Origin: Gammaproteobacteria bacterium
Lineage (GTDB): Bacteria > Pseudomonadota > Gammaproteobacteria > Enterobacterales > GCA-2746155
Direction: 5' to 3'
Length of the DNA stretch: 9,202 nucleotides
NCBI GenBank assembly: GCA_024206355.1
Contig: JAAGZM010000024.1
Span: 1-9,202 of the forward strand
Shown here: positions 1 to 6,863 of the stretch, one piece after another
Layout: every line of letters begins with the position of its first letter
How positions within the stretch are numbered: the first letter of the stretch is position 1
Made by a program: the position numbers and the translations under genes
The notes under the pieces: model-generated
Told to the model about the DNA's origin: nothing
The model's database searches: none
What the model saw: only the letters and a program-made list of their open reading frames with translations

Positions 1-1143
1 CTCTCTTCTACAGCAACTCATTCTAATGATGATAGTGATCCGCTACTATTAGTGTTAGCAGCTGATCATGAAATTACTGATCTATCAGCATTTCATCAAG
101 CTATTACGCATGCCTCGCAAGCTGCTCTATCAGGTGCTTTAGTGACCTTTGGCATTGTTCCATTAAGTGCTCATAGTGGTTATGGTTATATTAAAGCCAA
201 TAAAGAAAATGATGCCGATGTGTCTTTTCCTGTTGATAAGTTCGTTGAGAAACCTGATTTGGCAACTGCTGAGAAATATGTTGCTAGTGGTGACTATTAC
301 TGGAACAGCGGCATGTTTATGTTTAAGGCTTCAGTATTACTCAGAGAACTTGAAAAATATTCTCCTGAAATTATTTATGCCTGTAAGGCTGCCGTTGAAA
401 ATGCTAATTTAGATCTAGATTTTTTACGTCTTGATAAAGAAGCTTTTGCTAAAAATCCATCCGATTCAATTGACTATGCATTAATGGAAAAAACTGACAA
501 GGCGATGGTTGTTCCATTAGATGCGGGCTGGAGTGATGTTGGAGCCTGGTCCTCATTATGGGAAATTTCAACAAAAGATGAATTCAATAATGTCACCAAA
601 GGGGATGTTATTACTGAGTCGGTTAAAAATTCTTATATTCATAGTGAGAACAAATTGGTCTCTGTTATTGGCCTGGATGATGTGGTCATCGTTGAAACTG
701 ACGATGCGGTAATGATAGCACATAAAGACCGTGCTCAAGATGTAAAAGTCATTGCAGATAAACTGAAAGCTCAAAATCGTGATGAAATTAATAACCATAG
801 GAAAGTTTATCGACCTTGGGGTTATTATGATTCGATTGATGCAGGGTCTCGTTTTCAAGTTAAACGTATTGTGGTTAAGCCAGGAGAGAAGTTATCTGTG
901 CAGATGCACCATCATCGCGCTGAGCATTGGATAGTTGTTAGTGGTACTGCTAGTGTGACAAATGGAGAAAAGACATTTTTAGTTTCTGAAAATCAGTCGA
1001 CCTATATTCCTATCGGTGAAATTCATGCCTTGGAAAATCCTGGTGCTATACCTTTAGAGATGATTGAAGTGCAATCTGGTAGTTATCTTGGAGAAGATGA
1101 TATTGTGCGTTTTGGCGATCGTTATGGTCGGATTAATAGTTAA
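1..1143 (+). CDS. manC: Mannose-1-phosphate guanylyltransferase / mannose-6-phosphate isomerase, 5' partial
   Basis: Bifunctional type II enzyme that isomerises fructose-6-P to mannose-6-P and makes GDP-mannose from mannose-1-P and GTP, feeding exopolysaccharide or O-antigen synthesis in the cytoplasm. The frame is open from base 1, so the gene starts upstream; 380 codons are visible and about 95-100 residues are missing by comparison with the usual 470-480, including the N-terminal GTP-binding GGxGTRL loop. Visible landmarks (window numbering): LLVLAADHEI at the start, GYGYI 60-64, FVEKP 81-85, WNSGM 101-105 and GWSDVG 176-181 of the nucleotidyltransferase; RPWG 271-274 opens the C-terminal cupin isomerase domain, whose metal-site motif QMHHHRAEHW lies at 301-310. 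The GTG at base 52 lies inside the conserved LLVLAADH segment and is not the start. galE follows after 2 bases. Whether the product serves capsule, LPS or an alginate-like polymer cannot be told. Confidence 0.95.
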   Translation, partial: LSSTATHSNDDSDPLLLVLAADHEITDLSAFHQAITHASQAALSGALVTFGIVPLSAHSGYGYIKANKENDADVSFPVDKFVEKPDLATAEKYVASGDYYWNSGMFMFKASVLLRELEKYSPEIIYACKAAVENANLDLDFLRLDKEAFAKNPSDSIDYALMEKTDKAMVVPLDAGWSDVGAWSSLWEISTKDEFNNVTKGDVITESVKNSYIHSENKLVSVIGLDDVVIVETDDAVMIAHKDRAQDVKVIADKLKAQNRDEINNHRKVYRPWGYYDSIDAGSRFQVKRIVVKPGEKLSVQMHHHRAEHWIVVSGTASVTNGEKTFLVSENQSTYIPIGEIHALENPGAIPLEMIEVQSGSYLGEDDIVRFGDRYGRINS

Positions 1144-1145
1144 TC

Positions 1146-2162
1146 ATGAGTAGTAATAAAATTCTCGTAACAGGTGGTTGCGGATATATCGGTAGTCACA
1201 CAACATTGTTATTGTTTGAAGCTGGCTTTGATGTTGTAGTTGTTGATAACCTTGCTAATTCATCGAAAGAGTCGTTACGGCGTGTAGAACAGTTATCTGG
1301 TAAGACAGTAGAGCTTTATCAATTAGACGTTAGAGACAATGATGCGCTAACGGCTGTTTTCGCAAAACATGAATTTAAAGCTGTTATTCACTTTGCGGGC
1401 TTAAAAGCGGTGGGTGAGTCAACAGAAATTCCGCTTGATTACTACGATCAAAATATTAGCGGCACCATTAATCTACTAAAGGTTATGCAGCAGTTTAATT
1501 GTTATCAGATAGTGTTTAGTTCTTCGGCCACTGTCTACGGCGATCCGGCTTCTGTGCCAATTACAGAAGACTTTCCAACGTCAGCCACGAATCCTTACGG
1601 CCGCACAAAACTCTTTGTAGAAGAAATCCTGAGGGACTTATCTCGTGCTGATGATCAATGGCACGTTATAATGCTACGTTATTTTAACCCGATAGGTGCT
1701 CATCAAAGTGGTCTGATTGGCGAACAACCTCAGGGTATACCTAATAACTTAATGCCATTTATTAGTCAGGTTGCTGCAGGTAAGCGGGATAAATTATCAA
1801 TCTTTGGTGGCGACTATTCAACGCCAGATGGTACCGGTATTAGAGATTATATTCATGTCATGGACTTGTCAGACGCGCACGTAAAAGCGATTCATAAAAT
1901 CGATGGCTTAGTAGGTACCACAACCTTAAATATTGGCACAGGAAATGGTTATTCTGTCTTAGAGATGGTTCATACATTTGAAGAAGTGACTGGTGTCTTC
2001 GTTGCCCATGAAATCGTAGAGCGAAGAGCAGGGGACATTGCCGAATGTTGGGCAGAGCCTAAGCTTGCAAGTTCAGTACTAGGCTGGAAGGCGAAATTAA
2101 ATCTAAATGATATGATGACTGATACCTGGCGCTGGCAGAAAGATAACCCAGATGGTTTTTAA
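1146..2162 (+). CDS. galE: UDP-glucose 4-epimerase
   Basis: Interconverts UDP-glucose and UDP-galactose with tightly bound NAD, supplying sugars for surface polysaccharide or working in the Leloir pathway. The 338 residues match the family's usual length. An N-terminal Rossmann fold carries GxxGxxG at 10-16 (GGCGYIG) followed by SH. The extended short-chain dehydrogenase catalytic set is visible: S127 in SSSATVYG, and Y151 and K155 in NPYGRTK. RYFNPIGAH (178-186), GIRDYIHVMD (231-240) and LNIGTGNGYSV (261-271) are typical GalE substrate-domain blocks. The ATG lies 2 bases after the manC stop and no strong ribosome site is seen, so translation is probably coupled to manC. Adjacency to manC suggests a role in polysaccharide precursor supply (inference). 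Confidence 0.96.
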   Translation: MSSNKILVTGGCGYIGSHTTLLLFEAGFDVVVVDNLANSSKESLRRVEQLSGKTVELYQLDVRDNDALTAVFAKHEFKAVIHFAGLKAVGESTEIPLDYYDQNISGTINLLKVMQQFNCYQIVFSSSATVYGDPASVPITEDFPTSATNPYGRTKLFVEEILRDLSRADDQWHVIMLRYFNPIGAHQSGLIGEQPQGIPNNLMPFISQVAAGKRDKLSIFGGDYSTPDGTGIRDYIHVMDLSDAHVKAIHKIDGLVGTTTLNIGTGNGYSVLEMVHTFEEVTGVFVAHEIVERRAGDIAECWAEPKLASSVLGWKAKLNLNDMMTDTWRWQKDNPDGF

Positions 2163-2207
2163 CATTCAGTGCAGGGTATGTGCCTGACACTGTCCAGGAA
2201 CTGAATG
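2163..2207. repeat. Nested inverted repeat after galE
   Basis: Starts at the base after the galE stop. Outer arms CATTCAGT (2163-2170) and ACTGAATG (2200-2207) are perfect 8-bp complements. Inside lies a second near-palindrome, CCTGACA (2183-2189) against TGTCCAGG (2191-2198), with one extra C. No T-run follows, so it is not a standard intrinsic terminator; it may still protect or end the galE transcript, or be a REP-like relic. An imperfect echo of 2175-2190 occurs at 2234-2250 (both start GGTA and contain CCTGACA). Confidence 0.5.
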
Positions 2208-2283
2208 CTGCTTTAGTAAGGAGGTTGCTCTAAGGTACTTTTCCTGACATGATGTGTTTATTAATTTCTATGGTAATTTATTG

Positions 2284-2682
2284 ATGGAATCGAGTGATAA
2301 AGACAACCAAGATGAAGCAGTAAAATTAAAAGGTAAGACGGGTATTGCTCGTATTTTTAATGCTTTTGGTTATTCGTTGAGTGGTTTGAAATTAGTCTTT
2401 AAGCATGAGGCGGCTTTTCGACAGCTTTTTCTTCTTAATGTTGTACTTATTTCGGTGGCATTAGCTCTTGATGTTACGGCTGTTGAACGTGTGTTGTTGA
2501 TCATTTCGGTATTTCTGACTTTGATTATTGAGCTTTTCAATTCTGCTATTGAAGCGGTTGTTGATAGAGTTTCTCTTTCTATTCATCCTCTATCAAAGCA
2601 GGCTAAAGATATGGGTAGTGCTGCACAACTGTTAGGATTAATTTTGGTGATGATTACATGGTTAATTATACTTTTAAGTTAG
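2284..2682 (+). CDS. dgkA: Diacylglycerol kinase (prokaryotic, DgkA)
   Basis: Small inner-membrane kinase that phosphorylates diacylglycerol with ATP to phosphatidic acid, recycling lipid left by periplasmic glucan or LPS modification. From ATG 2284 it is 132 residues, close to the family's roughly 120. It has a charged N-terminal tail, an amphipathic segment with HEAAFRQ (41-47), then three membrane segments (about 48-63, 68-85, 115-132). The signature ELFNSAIEAVVDR lies at 83-95, with E83, N86, E90 and D94 matching the metal/ATP-binding acidic residues of the family; K110 and D111 lie in the following KDMGSAAQ block. A GTG at 2254 would add 10 residues (FINFYGNLL) with no ribosome site; ATG 2284 matches the family better. 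The AAGGAGG at 2218-2224 is too far upstream to serve either start. A possible 11-codon ORF (2249-2284) ends in a TGATG overlap with this ATG. Confidence 0.93.
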   Translation: MESSDKDNQDEAVKLKGKTGIARIFNAFGYSLSGLKLVFKHEAAFRQLFLLNVVLISVALALDVTAVERVLLIISVFLTLIIELFNSAIEAVVDRVSLSIHPLSKQAKDMGSAAQLLGLILVMITWLIILLS

Positions 2683-2939
2683 TTTTAATAGCACTTGCTA
2701 ATTATCTCAGATCAGCAAAACTAGGGCCAATATGGTCCTGGGTGTGGTTTTCAACCGTACTGACTAGTGACGCTTAGATGAACTTAATGATGATGGAAAA
2801 ACGTCCTGAATTTGCAGCTCAAGCTGAGATATTAGCGGCAGAGCATTACTGACGTACTATTAAGAACTCTCAAGTTAGGCGGTCGATGAAAGAAATTATA
2901 AAGCGACGTGAAGCTGAGGATATTATTGCTGGGTGGTAG
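2682..2939 (+). pseudogene. Possible decayed ORF between dgkA and the DUF2066 gene, family unknown
   Basis: One frame reads for about 85 codons with two internal stops, TAG at 2775-2777 and TGA at 2850-2852, ending in TAG at 2937-2939. The pieces look protein-like: RSAKLGPIWSWVWFS, then from ATG 2778 MEKRPEFAAQAEILAAEHY, then after the TGA RTIKNSQVRRSMKEIIKRR and EAEDIIAGW. I do not recognise the family. No ribosome site precedes ATG 2778. A 7-bp hairpin (2723-2729 with 2733-2739, one G-T pair, loop ATA) lies in the first piece but has no T-run right after it. This ORF trace fills most of the 329-base gap 2683-3011; the last 70 bases (2940-3011) should hold the promoter of the next gene, but I see no convincing -35/-10 pair. 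Chance open reading is a real alternative. Confidence 0.3.
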
Positions 2940-3011
2940 GTTTTTAAGTCAACATCGGCTAATATCTCTATCTAATGTTATTTTAACCTTTTATCCATTG
3001 ATGGCTGTTGC

Positions 3012-4232
3012 ATGAAAATAGTGAAACCATTGGCTATCCAGTTAATTTTAGTACTGGCTGGTTTCTGCATTTTAAATACTTCTCCAATACTTGCTAAAGA
3101 AGTCGAAGGCTTGTTTGAAATTTCTGTGGCTGTTGATGATCGTAGTAATTCAAAAAGAAAACAAGCAACTCGAGAAGCACTCACTGAAATTATGATCCGT
3201 ATAAGCGGACAGTCTGCTGCTGCATCAAATAGTGTGGTGACTTCAAGACTGAAAAAATCCTCGGCATATATTCAGAGATATCTTTATCGTGAAAAATTAG
3301 TCATCGATAATGAGGGTAATGCTGGAGAGCAATTAATGCTCGATCTATTCTTCGATGAAATTTCACTACGCAACCTATTACGAGATTCAGGTTTGCCAAG
3401 ATGGGGCTCAAACCGGCCGCAAGTTCTAGTTTGGCTAGCAATTGGAGATCAACAACAGCGATTTTTAATGGGCACCGATGGAGAAGCACTTTTGCCTTTA
3501 ATGATTAGTAGACAGTCTACGGAGGGGATCTCTACTAGACAGTCTACCCAGGGGCAGGAGACTACAGCTGAGCCAGAAGAGTCGCACATCGATTTACGAC
3601 AAATTCTTAGCGACAAAGCTGCTGAACGCGGTTTGCCTATCCTCATTCCTTTAATGGATCTTGAAGATGAAATTTCCATAGATGTTGCTGATGTTTGGGG
3701 ACGCTTCGTGCAACCTATACGACAAGCTTCGCTACGCTATGATAGTGATGCCATTTTAGCTTCTCAGTTGATGCAATTAGGAGATATATGGCAAACGCGA
3801 TGGTTGTTACTCCATAAAGGGAGGACGCTTTCTTGGGAACTCGAGTCTGAGTCAATTGAAGGTGCGCTAACTGCTGGTATTGACACAACTGCGGATCAAC
3901 TTGCTGAACAATATGCGGTTTTAGAAGATTCATTACAACGCAACGAACTGTTAATTTCGGTAAGCAATATCCAGCAAGTTGAAGACTATGCACACTTAAT
4001 AGATTATCTGGAAAATTTAACCTCTATTAGCAATGTTAATGTTGCTAAGGTTAACGGCTCAACAATCCAATTGCGTGTTAATCTCATTGGTGAGCAAAAG
4101 GCGATGTTGCAATTGATATCGCTCAATAATAAATTACTCAGAGAGTCGATGCCATTGTTCGATGCCGATGGAGTGATTACTCAGTTGCCATCATTGTTTT
4201 TCCGATGGAATACGGAAGTAGTAGATCAATGA
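3012..4232 (+). CDS. DUF2066 domain-containing exported protein
   Basis: Function unknown. It belongs to the DUF2066 family, found in gammaproteobacteria next to the phosphatidyltransferase-perM-hda genes. The 406-residue product starts with a signal-peptide-like segment (MKIVKP, then a hydrophobic stretch to about residue 28, possible cleavage after ILA), so it is probably periplasmic or envelope-attached. Family-like blocks: VEGLFEISVAVDDRSNSKR (31-49), EALTEIMIRISGQ (55-67), PQVLVWLAIGD (136-146) and RGLPILIPLMDLED (206-219). Between the last two blocks, residues 166-190 are a low-complexity insert holding a 9-residue tandem, SRQSTEGIS then TRQSTQGQE, encoded by two copies of the dispersed palindrome. 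No strong ribosome site precedes the ATG. The stop overlaps the next start as ATGA (4229-4232). In many relatives purM lies upstream; here a decayed stretch and dgkA do. Confidence 0.85.
   Translation: MKIVKPLAIQLILVLAGFCILNTSPILAKEVEGLFEISVAVDDRSNSKRKQATREALTEIMIRISGQSAAASNSVVTSRLKKSSAYIQRYLYREKLVIDNEGNAGEQLMLDLFFDEISLRNLLRDSGLPRWGSNRPQVLVWLAIGDQQQRFLMGTDGEALLPLMISRQSTEGISTRQSTQGQETTAEPEESHIDLRQILSDKAAERGLPILIPLMDLEDEISIDVADVWGRFVQPIRQASLRYDSDAILASQLMQLGDIWQTRWLLLHKGRTLSWELESESIEGALTAGIDTTADQLAEQYAVLEDSLQRNELLISVSNIQQVEDYAHLIDYLENLTSISNVNVAKVNGSTIQLRVNLIGEQKAMLQLISLNNKLLRESMPLFDADGVITQLPSLFFRWNTEVVDQ
3508..3547. repeat. Two dispersed-palindrome copies in a 27-bp tandem inside the DUF2066 gene
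   Basis: Perfect copy GTAGACAGTCTAC at 3508-3520 and a one-mismatch copy CTAGACAGTCTAC at 3535-3547, with start points 27 bp apart. Each is followed by a GGGG-containing tail, so the whole 27-bp unit appears duplicated and then diverged. The period is a multiple of three and the frame is kept, giving RQST twice. Confidence 0.85.
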
Positions 4233-4810
4233 AGCTAAGCTCTATCCCAAATATGCTGACGATTATGCGCCTGCTTTTGGTGATTCCACTAATCTTGCTG
4301 CTATTGGCTGAAGAATATGGAGTGGCTTTAATTGTCTTTGTTATCGCAGGTTTAAGTGATGGGCTTGATGGTCTATTGGCAAAACGTTTTGGATGGGTAA
4401 GTCGCTTTGGCTCTATTGCCGATCCGTTAGCTGACAAACTATTGATGGTAAGCAGTTACTTCGTCCTTTGCTGGCAAAGTGAGCTACCTTGGTGGTTATT
4501 TGTGATTATTCTATTACGTGATTTGGTCATTGTTGGTGGCGCTTATATCTATCACGACTTATTTTGTTTGGACAAAGTTACTCCAATTTATTTAAGTAAA
4601 TTTAATACATTCGCCCAAATTTTACTGGTTGTAGCGGTGATTTTTGGTCTTGCTATAGACTCAGTTTCTGATGGTTTTAAACAAATGTTAATCTACATAG
4701 TACTCGCCACAACTATCGGAAGTGGCGTACAATATAGCAGTATTTGGGGACGCAAAGCCGTTCAAAATATCAAACAAGATAACTATAGGGAACATTCAGA
4801 TGGCGACTGA
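4229..4810 (+). CDS. CDP-alcohol phosphatidyltransferase family protein (PgsA-like)
   Basis: Integral inner-membrane enzyme of the family that moves a CMP-linked lipid head or diacylglycerol onto an alcohol, as in phosphatidylglycerol-phosphate synthesis; the exact substrate is unknown. From ATG 4229 it is 193 residues and starts MKLSSIPNMLTIMR, a common family N-terminus. ATG 4205 would add 8 residues inside the previous gene; I chose 4229 because it makes an ATGA overlap and fits family starts. The catalytic signature spans 44-69: D44, D47, G48, A51, G61, D65, D69, with normal spacing. The usual Arg after A51 is Lys here (K52). Several hydrophobic segments (about 11-27, 31-43, 71-87, 90-106, 125-145) fit six membrane helices. 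Many gammaproteobacteria carry this gene between the DUF2066 gene and perM in addition to a separate pgsA, so I give no symbol. Confidence 0.88.
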   Translation: MKLSSIPNMLTIMRLLLVIPLILLLLAEEYGVALIVFVIAGLSDGLDGLLAKRFGWVSRFGSIADPLADKLLMVSSYFVLCWQSELPWWLFVIILLRDLVIVGGAYIYHDLFCLDKVTPIYLSKFNTFAQILLVVAVIFGLAIDSVSDGFKQMLIYIVLATTIGSGVQYSSIWGRKAVQNIKQDNYREHSDGD

Positions 4811-6035
4811 TCCAAAGCAATCTTTCTTAACTGAATCACGGAAATGGATGGCACTTGCGATGTTATTACTCGCAGGTTGGTTACTTTATTTGCTGGCACC
4901 AGTGTTAACACCATTTATCATGGGAGCTGTTTTAGCCTACCTTGGCGATCCGCTTGTTGACAGGTTGGAAGCTCGTAAAGTACCTCGCACACTCGGTGTG
5001 GTGATTGTCTTTGTGATCTTTAGTGCTTTTGTTATTTTATCGTTACTGTTGTTGATCCCGTTAATACAAAAACAGATAGTGATCGTCTATAAATCAATTC
5101 CAGGTTTTTTAGACTGGATTAATGTTTCTGCTATTCCATGGTTAAAGGAGCAAACTGGTTTATCACTAGAAATATTAGAGCCAGGTGCTTTTTTTGCTGC
5201 AATTGAAGAACATCTTAAGACTGCTGGTACACTAGTCGCTAATATTTTGGCAGGCGTTGGCTCATCAGGCATGGCTTTGGCTTTGTGGGTATCTAATTTG
5301 GTGTTGATCCCTGTGGTAGCCTTCTATTTAATGCGCGACTGGGATGGTTTGGTGCAAAACATCCAAGAAATGTTCCCTAGGAATAAAGTAGATATTATCA
5401 GTAAGCTAGCAAGAGATATGGATGAAGTGCTAGGCGCATTTTTACGTGGACAGTTGCTGGTGATGCTAGCTCTAGGTGCAATTTATTCAACTGGACTATG
5501 GATAGTCGGCCTGGAAGTCGCATTGATAATAGGAATGATTGCGGGTCTTGCGAGTATTGTACCATACCTGGGATTTATCGTTGGTATAGCGGCAGCAGTT
5601 GTAGCTGGAGTTTTACAATTCGGTGATTTCTCGTTGATTATTTATATATTTGTCGTCTTTGGTGTCGGTCAGATATTAGAATCTGTAGTGCTCACACCGT
5701 TATTGGTAGGAGATAAAATTGGTTTACACCCCGTAGCAGTAATTTTCGCAATTATGGCTGGCGGCCAATTGTTCGGTTTCACCGGCATCCTAGTAGCATT
5801 ACCTGTTGCTGCTGTAACTATGGTGCTACTGCGATATATGCATCAACAGTATAAATCTAGCGCTGTTTATTCAGCAGACAGTCTACCTAGCTGTGAACAT
5901 GAAGATACACAAGTAGACAGTCTACTTAATGAAGCCGAAGAATCAGTAGACAGCCTGGTAAATGAGACTGTTCTAGAAGAGGTTGTCGAAGAATCAGTAG
6001 ACAGTCTACCGAAAGAGCTGAAAGCGAAAGAATAG
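4800..6035 (+). CDS. perM: AI-2E family (PerM-like) permease with repeat-built C-terminal tail
   Basis: Polytopic inner-membrane protein of the AI-2E transporter family; the transported substrate of PerM-type members is not settled. From ATG 4800 it is 411 residues. The start follows AGGGA about 10 bases upstream and overlaps the previous stop by 11 bases; a GTG at 4722 would add 26 residues buried in the preceding gene and is unlikely. Membrane segments are near 16-33, 36-48, 65-89, 155-178, 218-237, 239-270, 277-299 and 311-345. Conserved blocks are visible: FLRGQLLVML (215-224), PYLGFIVG (255-262) and LLVGDKIGLHPVAVIFA (301-317). E. coli PerM is about 353 residues; here residues 358-411 form an extra acidic, hydrophilic tail containing ADSL (359-362) and VDSL at 372, 383 and 400, each encoded by a dispersed palindrome copy. 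hda starts 27 bases after the stop. Confidence 0.92.
   Translation: MATDPKQSFLTESRKWMALAMLLLAGWLLYLLAPVLTPFIMGAVLAYLGDPLVDRLEARKVPRTLGVVIVFVIFSAFVILSLLLLIPLIQKQIVIVYKSIPGFLDWINVSAIPWLKEQTGLSLEILEPGAFFAAIEEHLKTAGTLVANILAGVGSSGMALALWVSNLVLIPVVAFYLMRDWDGLVQNIQEMFPRNKVDIISKLARDMDEVLGAFLRGQLLVMLALGAIYSTGLWIVGLEVALIIGMIAGLASIVPYLGFIVGIAAAVVAGVLQFGDFSLIIYIFVVFGVGQILESVVLTPLLVGDKIGLHPVAVIFAIMAGGQLFGFTGILVALPVAAVTMVLLRYMHQQYKSSAVYSADSLPSCEHEDTQVDSLLNEAEESVDSLVNETVLEEVVEESVDSLPKELKAKE
5874..6009. repeat. Four dispersed-palindrome copies in the 3' end of perM
   Basis: Copies lie at 5874-5886 (GCAGACAGTCTAC, one mismatch), 5913-5925 (perfect), 5946-5958 (GTAGACAGCCTGG, three mismatches) and 5997-6009 (perfect). 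All read in the same frame (ADSL or VDSL). Start-to-start distances are 39, 33 and 51 bases, all multiples of three. Two copies share the preceding bases ATCA, and GAAGAATC precedes both the third and fourth, so part of the spacing unit was probably copied too. Confidence 0.88.
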
Positions 6036-6062
6036 TAAATAACTCATAAATAGATAATATTA

Positions 6063-6752
6063 GTGCAAATACAATTACCATTAACGTTCTTCTTTAAAGA
6101 AACTTTGAGTTTCGATAACTTTATTGTGTCGAACAATAAAGAGTTGATACGTGCATTAAAAATGATGGTATCAAAGCCTGGCCCTCAATCTGTATTTGTC
6201 TGGGGTTTAGATGGAAGTGGACGCTCACATCTGAGTCAAGCTCTCTATCAACTGGCAGAAGAGTCTGGTATCAAGGCCGCTTATCTTGCACTATCTGAGA
6301 AAGGCATTGAGCCTGATGTACTTAGCCAATTAGAGCAGTTTACTATTGTTATTCTCGATGATCTCGATGAAGTTGTCGGTAATACAGAATGGGATGAGGC
6401 GTTATTTCACTTTTATAACAGATACAAGGACTCAGCAGGCTGTCTACTAATGACATCAACTAAGGCGCCGTCATCATTTGAGGCTGTGCTCCCTGATTTA
6501 CAATCACGACTTGCTTGGGAGCTGGTCTATCAACTAGAAGAATTGGCTGATGCTGATAAGGTTCAGGCATTGATTTTTAGAGCCAAAGAGCGTGGATTGA
6601 GCTTGTCAGTGGATGCTGGTCAGTACTTACTTAACCGGTTGCCAAGAGACACTCATCAACTTTTTGCTATTCTAGAACATTTGGACCATCAGAGCTTGGC
6701 TCATAAGAGAAGTTTGACAGTTCCTTTCATTAAGAAAATTTTAAATCTCTAG
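6063..6752 (+). CDS. hda: DnaA regulatory inactivator Hda
   Basis: AAA+ protein that binds the DNA-loaded sliding clamp and stimulates ATP hydrolysis by DnaA, preventing re-initiation of replication. The 229 residues match the family. A GTG start at 6063 is chosen because the clamp-binding motif follows at once (QIQLPL, 2-7; compare QLSLPL in E. coli Hda); the ribosome site is weak. Walker A is GLDGSGRS at 48-55 with Arg where most AAA+ proteins have Lys, as is normal for Hda. Walker B is IVILDDLDEV (95-104). LPDLQSRLAWE (143-153) carries the putative arginine finger R149, and the sensor 2 region is around RLPRDTHQLF (192-201). The C-terminus LTVPFIKKILNL fits family ends. The gene follows perM by 27 bases. 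Its stop codon lies inside the first unit of a 32-bp tandem repeat, and a diverged palindrome copy lies at codons for SAGCLL. Confidence 0.94.
   Translation: MQIQLPLTFFFKETLSFDNFIVSNNKELIRALKMMVSKPGPQSVFVWGLDGSGRSHLSQALYQLAEESGIKAAYLALSEKGIEPDVLSQLEQFTIVILDDLDEVVGNTEWDEALFHFYNRYKDSAGCLLMTSTKAPSSFEAVLPDLQSRLAWELVYQLEELADADKVQALIFRAKERGLSLSVDAGQYLLNRLPRDTHQLFAILEHLDHQSLAHKRSLTVPFIKKILNL
6435..6447. repeat. Diverged dispersed-palindrome copy inside hda
   Basis: GCAGGCTGTCTAC, two mismatches from GTAGACTGTCTAC. The 12-mer AGGCTGTCTACT (6437-6448) recurs exactly at 8035-8046 in pyrK and, on the other strand, at 5945-5956 in perM, which makes it a credible family member rather than chance. It is read here as part of SAGCLL in a loop of the AAA+ domain. 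Confidence 0.6.
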
Positions 6753-6812
6753 GTTTAAGTAGACTGTCTAGTTTCAACTCCTAGGTTTAAGTAGACTGTC
6801 TAGTTTCAACTC
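6749..6812. repeat. Perfect 32-bp tandem duplication at the end of hda
   Basis: Units 6749-6780 and 6781-6812 are identical, each starting CTAGGTTTAAG and ending GTTTCAACTC. Each holds one near-perfect palindrome copy, GTAGACTGTCTAG (6759-6771 and 6791-6803). The TAG stop of hda (6750-6752) is part of the first unit. No sequence divergence between the units suggests a recent event. Confidence 0.95.
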
Positions 6813-6832
6813 ACCATTAAATCTACATTTAA

Positions 6833-6863
6833 CGGGAGAAATCTCGGGGAGCTTGCTCCCGAG
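6833..6863 (+). other. Strong GC-rich hairpin with a competing arm
   Basis: CTCGGGGAGC (6843-6852) pairs with GCTCCCGAG (6855-6863) with one bulged G. An upstream CGGGAG (6833-6838) can pair instead with CTCCCG (6856-6861), so two exclusive folds are possible. No T-run follows, so a simple intrinsic terminator for hda is not supported on this strand. AAAGG (6865-6869) and ATG 6874 follow directly. Confidence 0.45.

Noticed and set aside
568..858. 96-codon minus-strand ORF inside manC
   Set aside because: It is antisense to conserved manC coding sequence and has no recognisable product.
3301..3993. Minus-strand ORFs opposite the DUF2066 gene
   Set aside because: They oppose a well-supported gene, lack ribosome sites and show no family features.
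4722..4799. GTG start giving perM 26 extra residues
   Set aside because: The extension lies in the coding end of the preceding gene, has no ribosome site and no family match; ATG 4800 has AGGGA upstream.
6204..6227. Broken Walker A in Hda (Arg for Lys)
   Set aside because: Arg at this position is also found in E. coli Hda (GRSHL), so it is normal for the family.
5874..6812. CRISPR array
   Set aside because: The repeats are 13 bp, lie inside coding frames or in a perfect 32-bp tandem, and have no regular unique spacers; no cas genes are present.
6843..6863. Intrinsic terminator for hda
   Set aside because: A good stem, but TAAAGG follows rather than a T-run.
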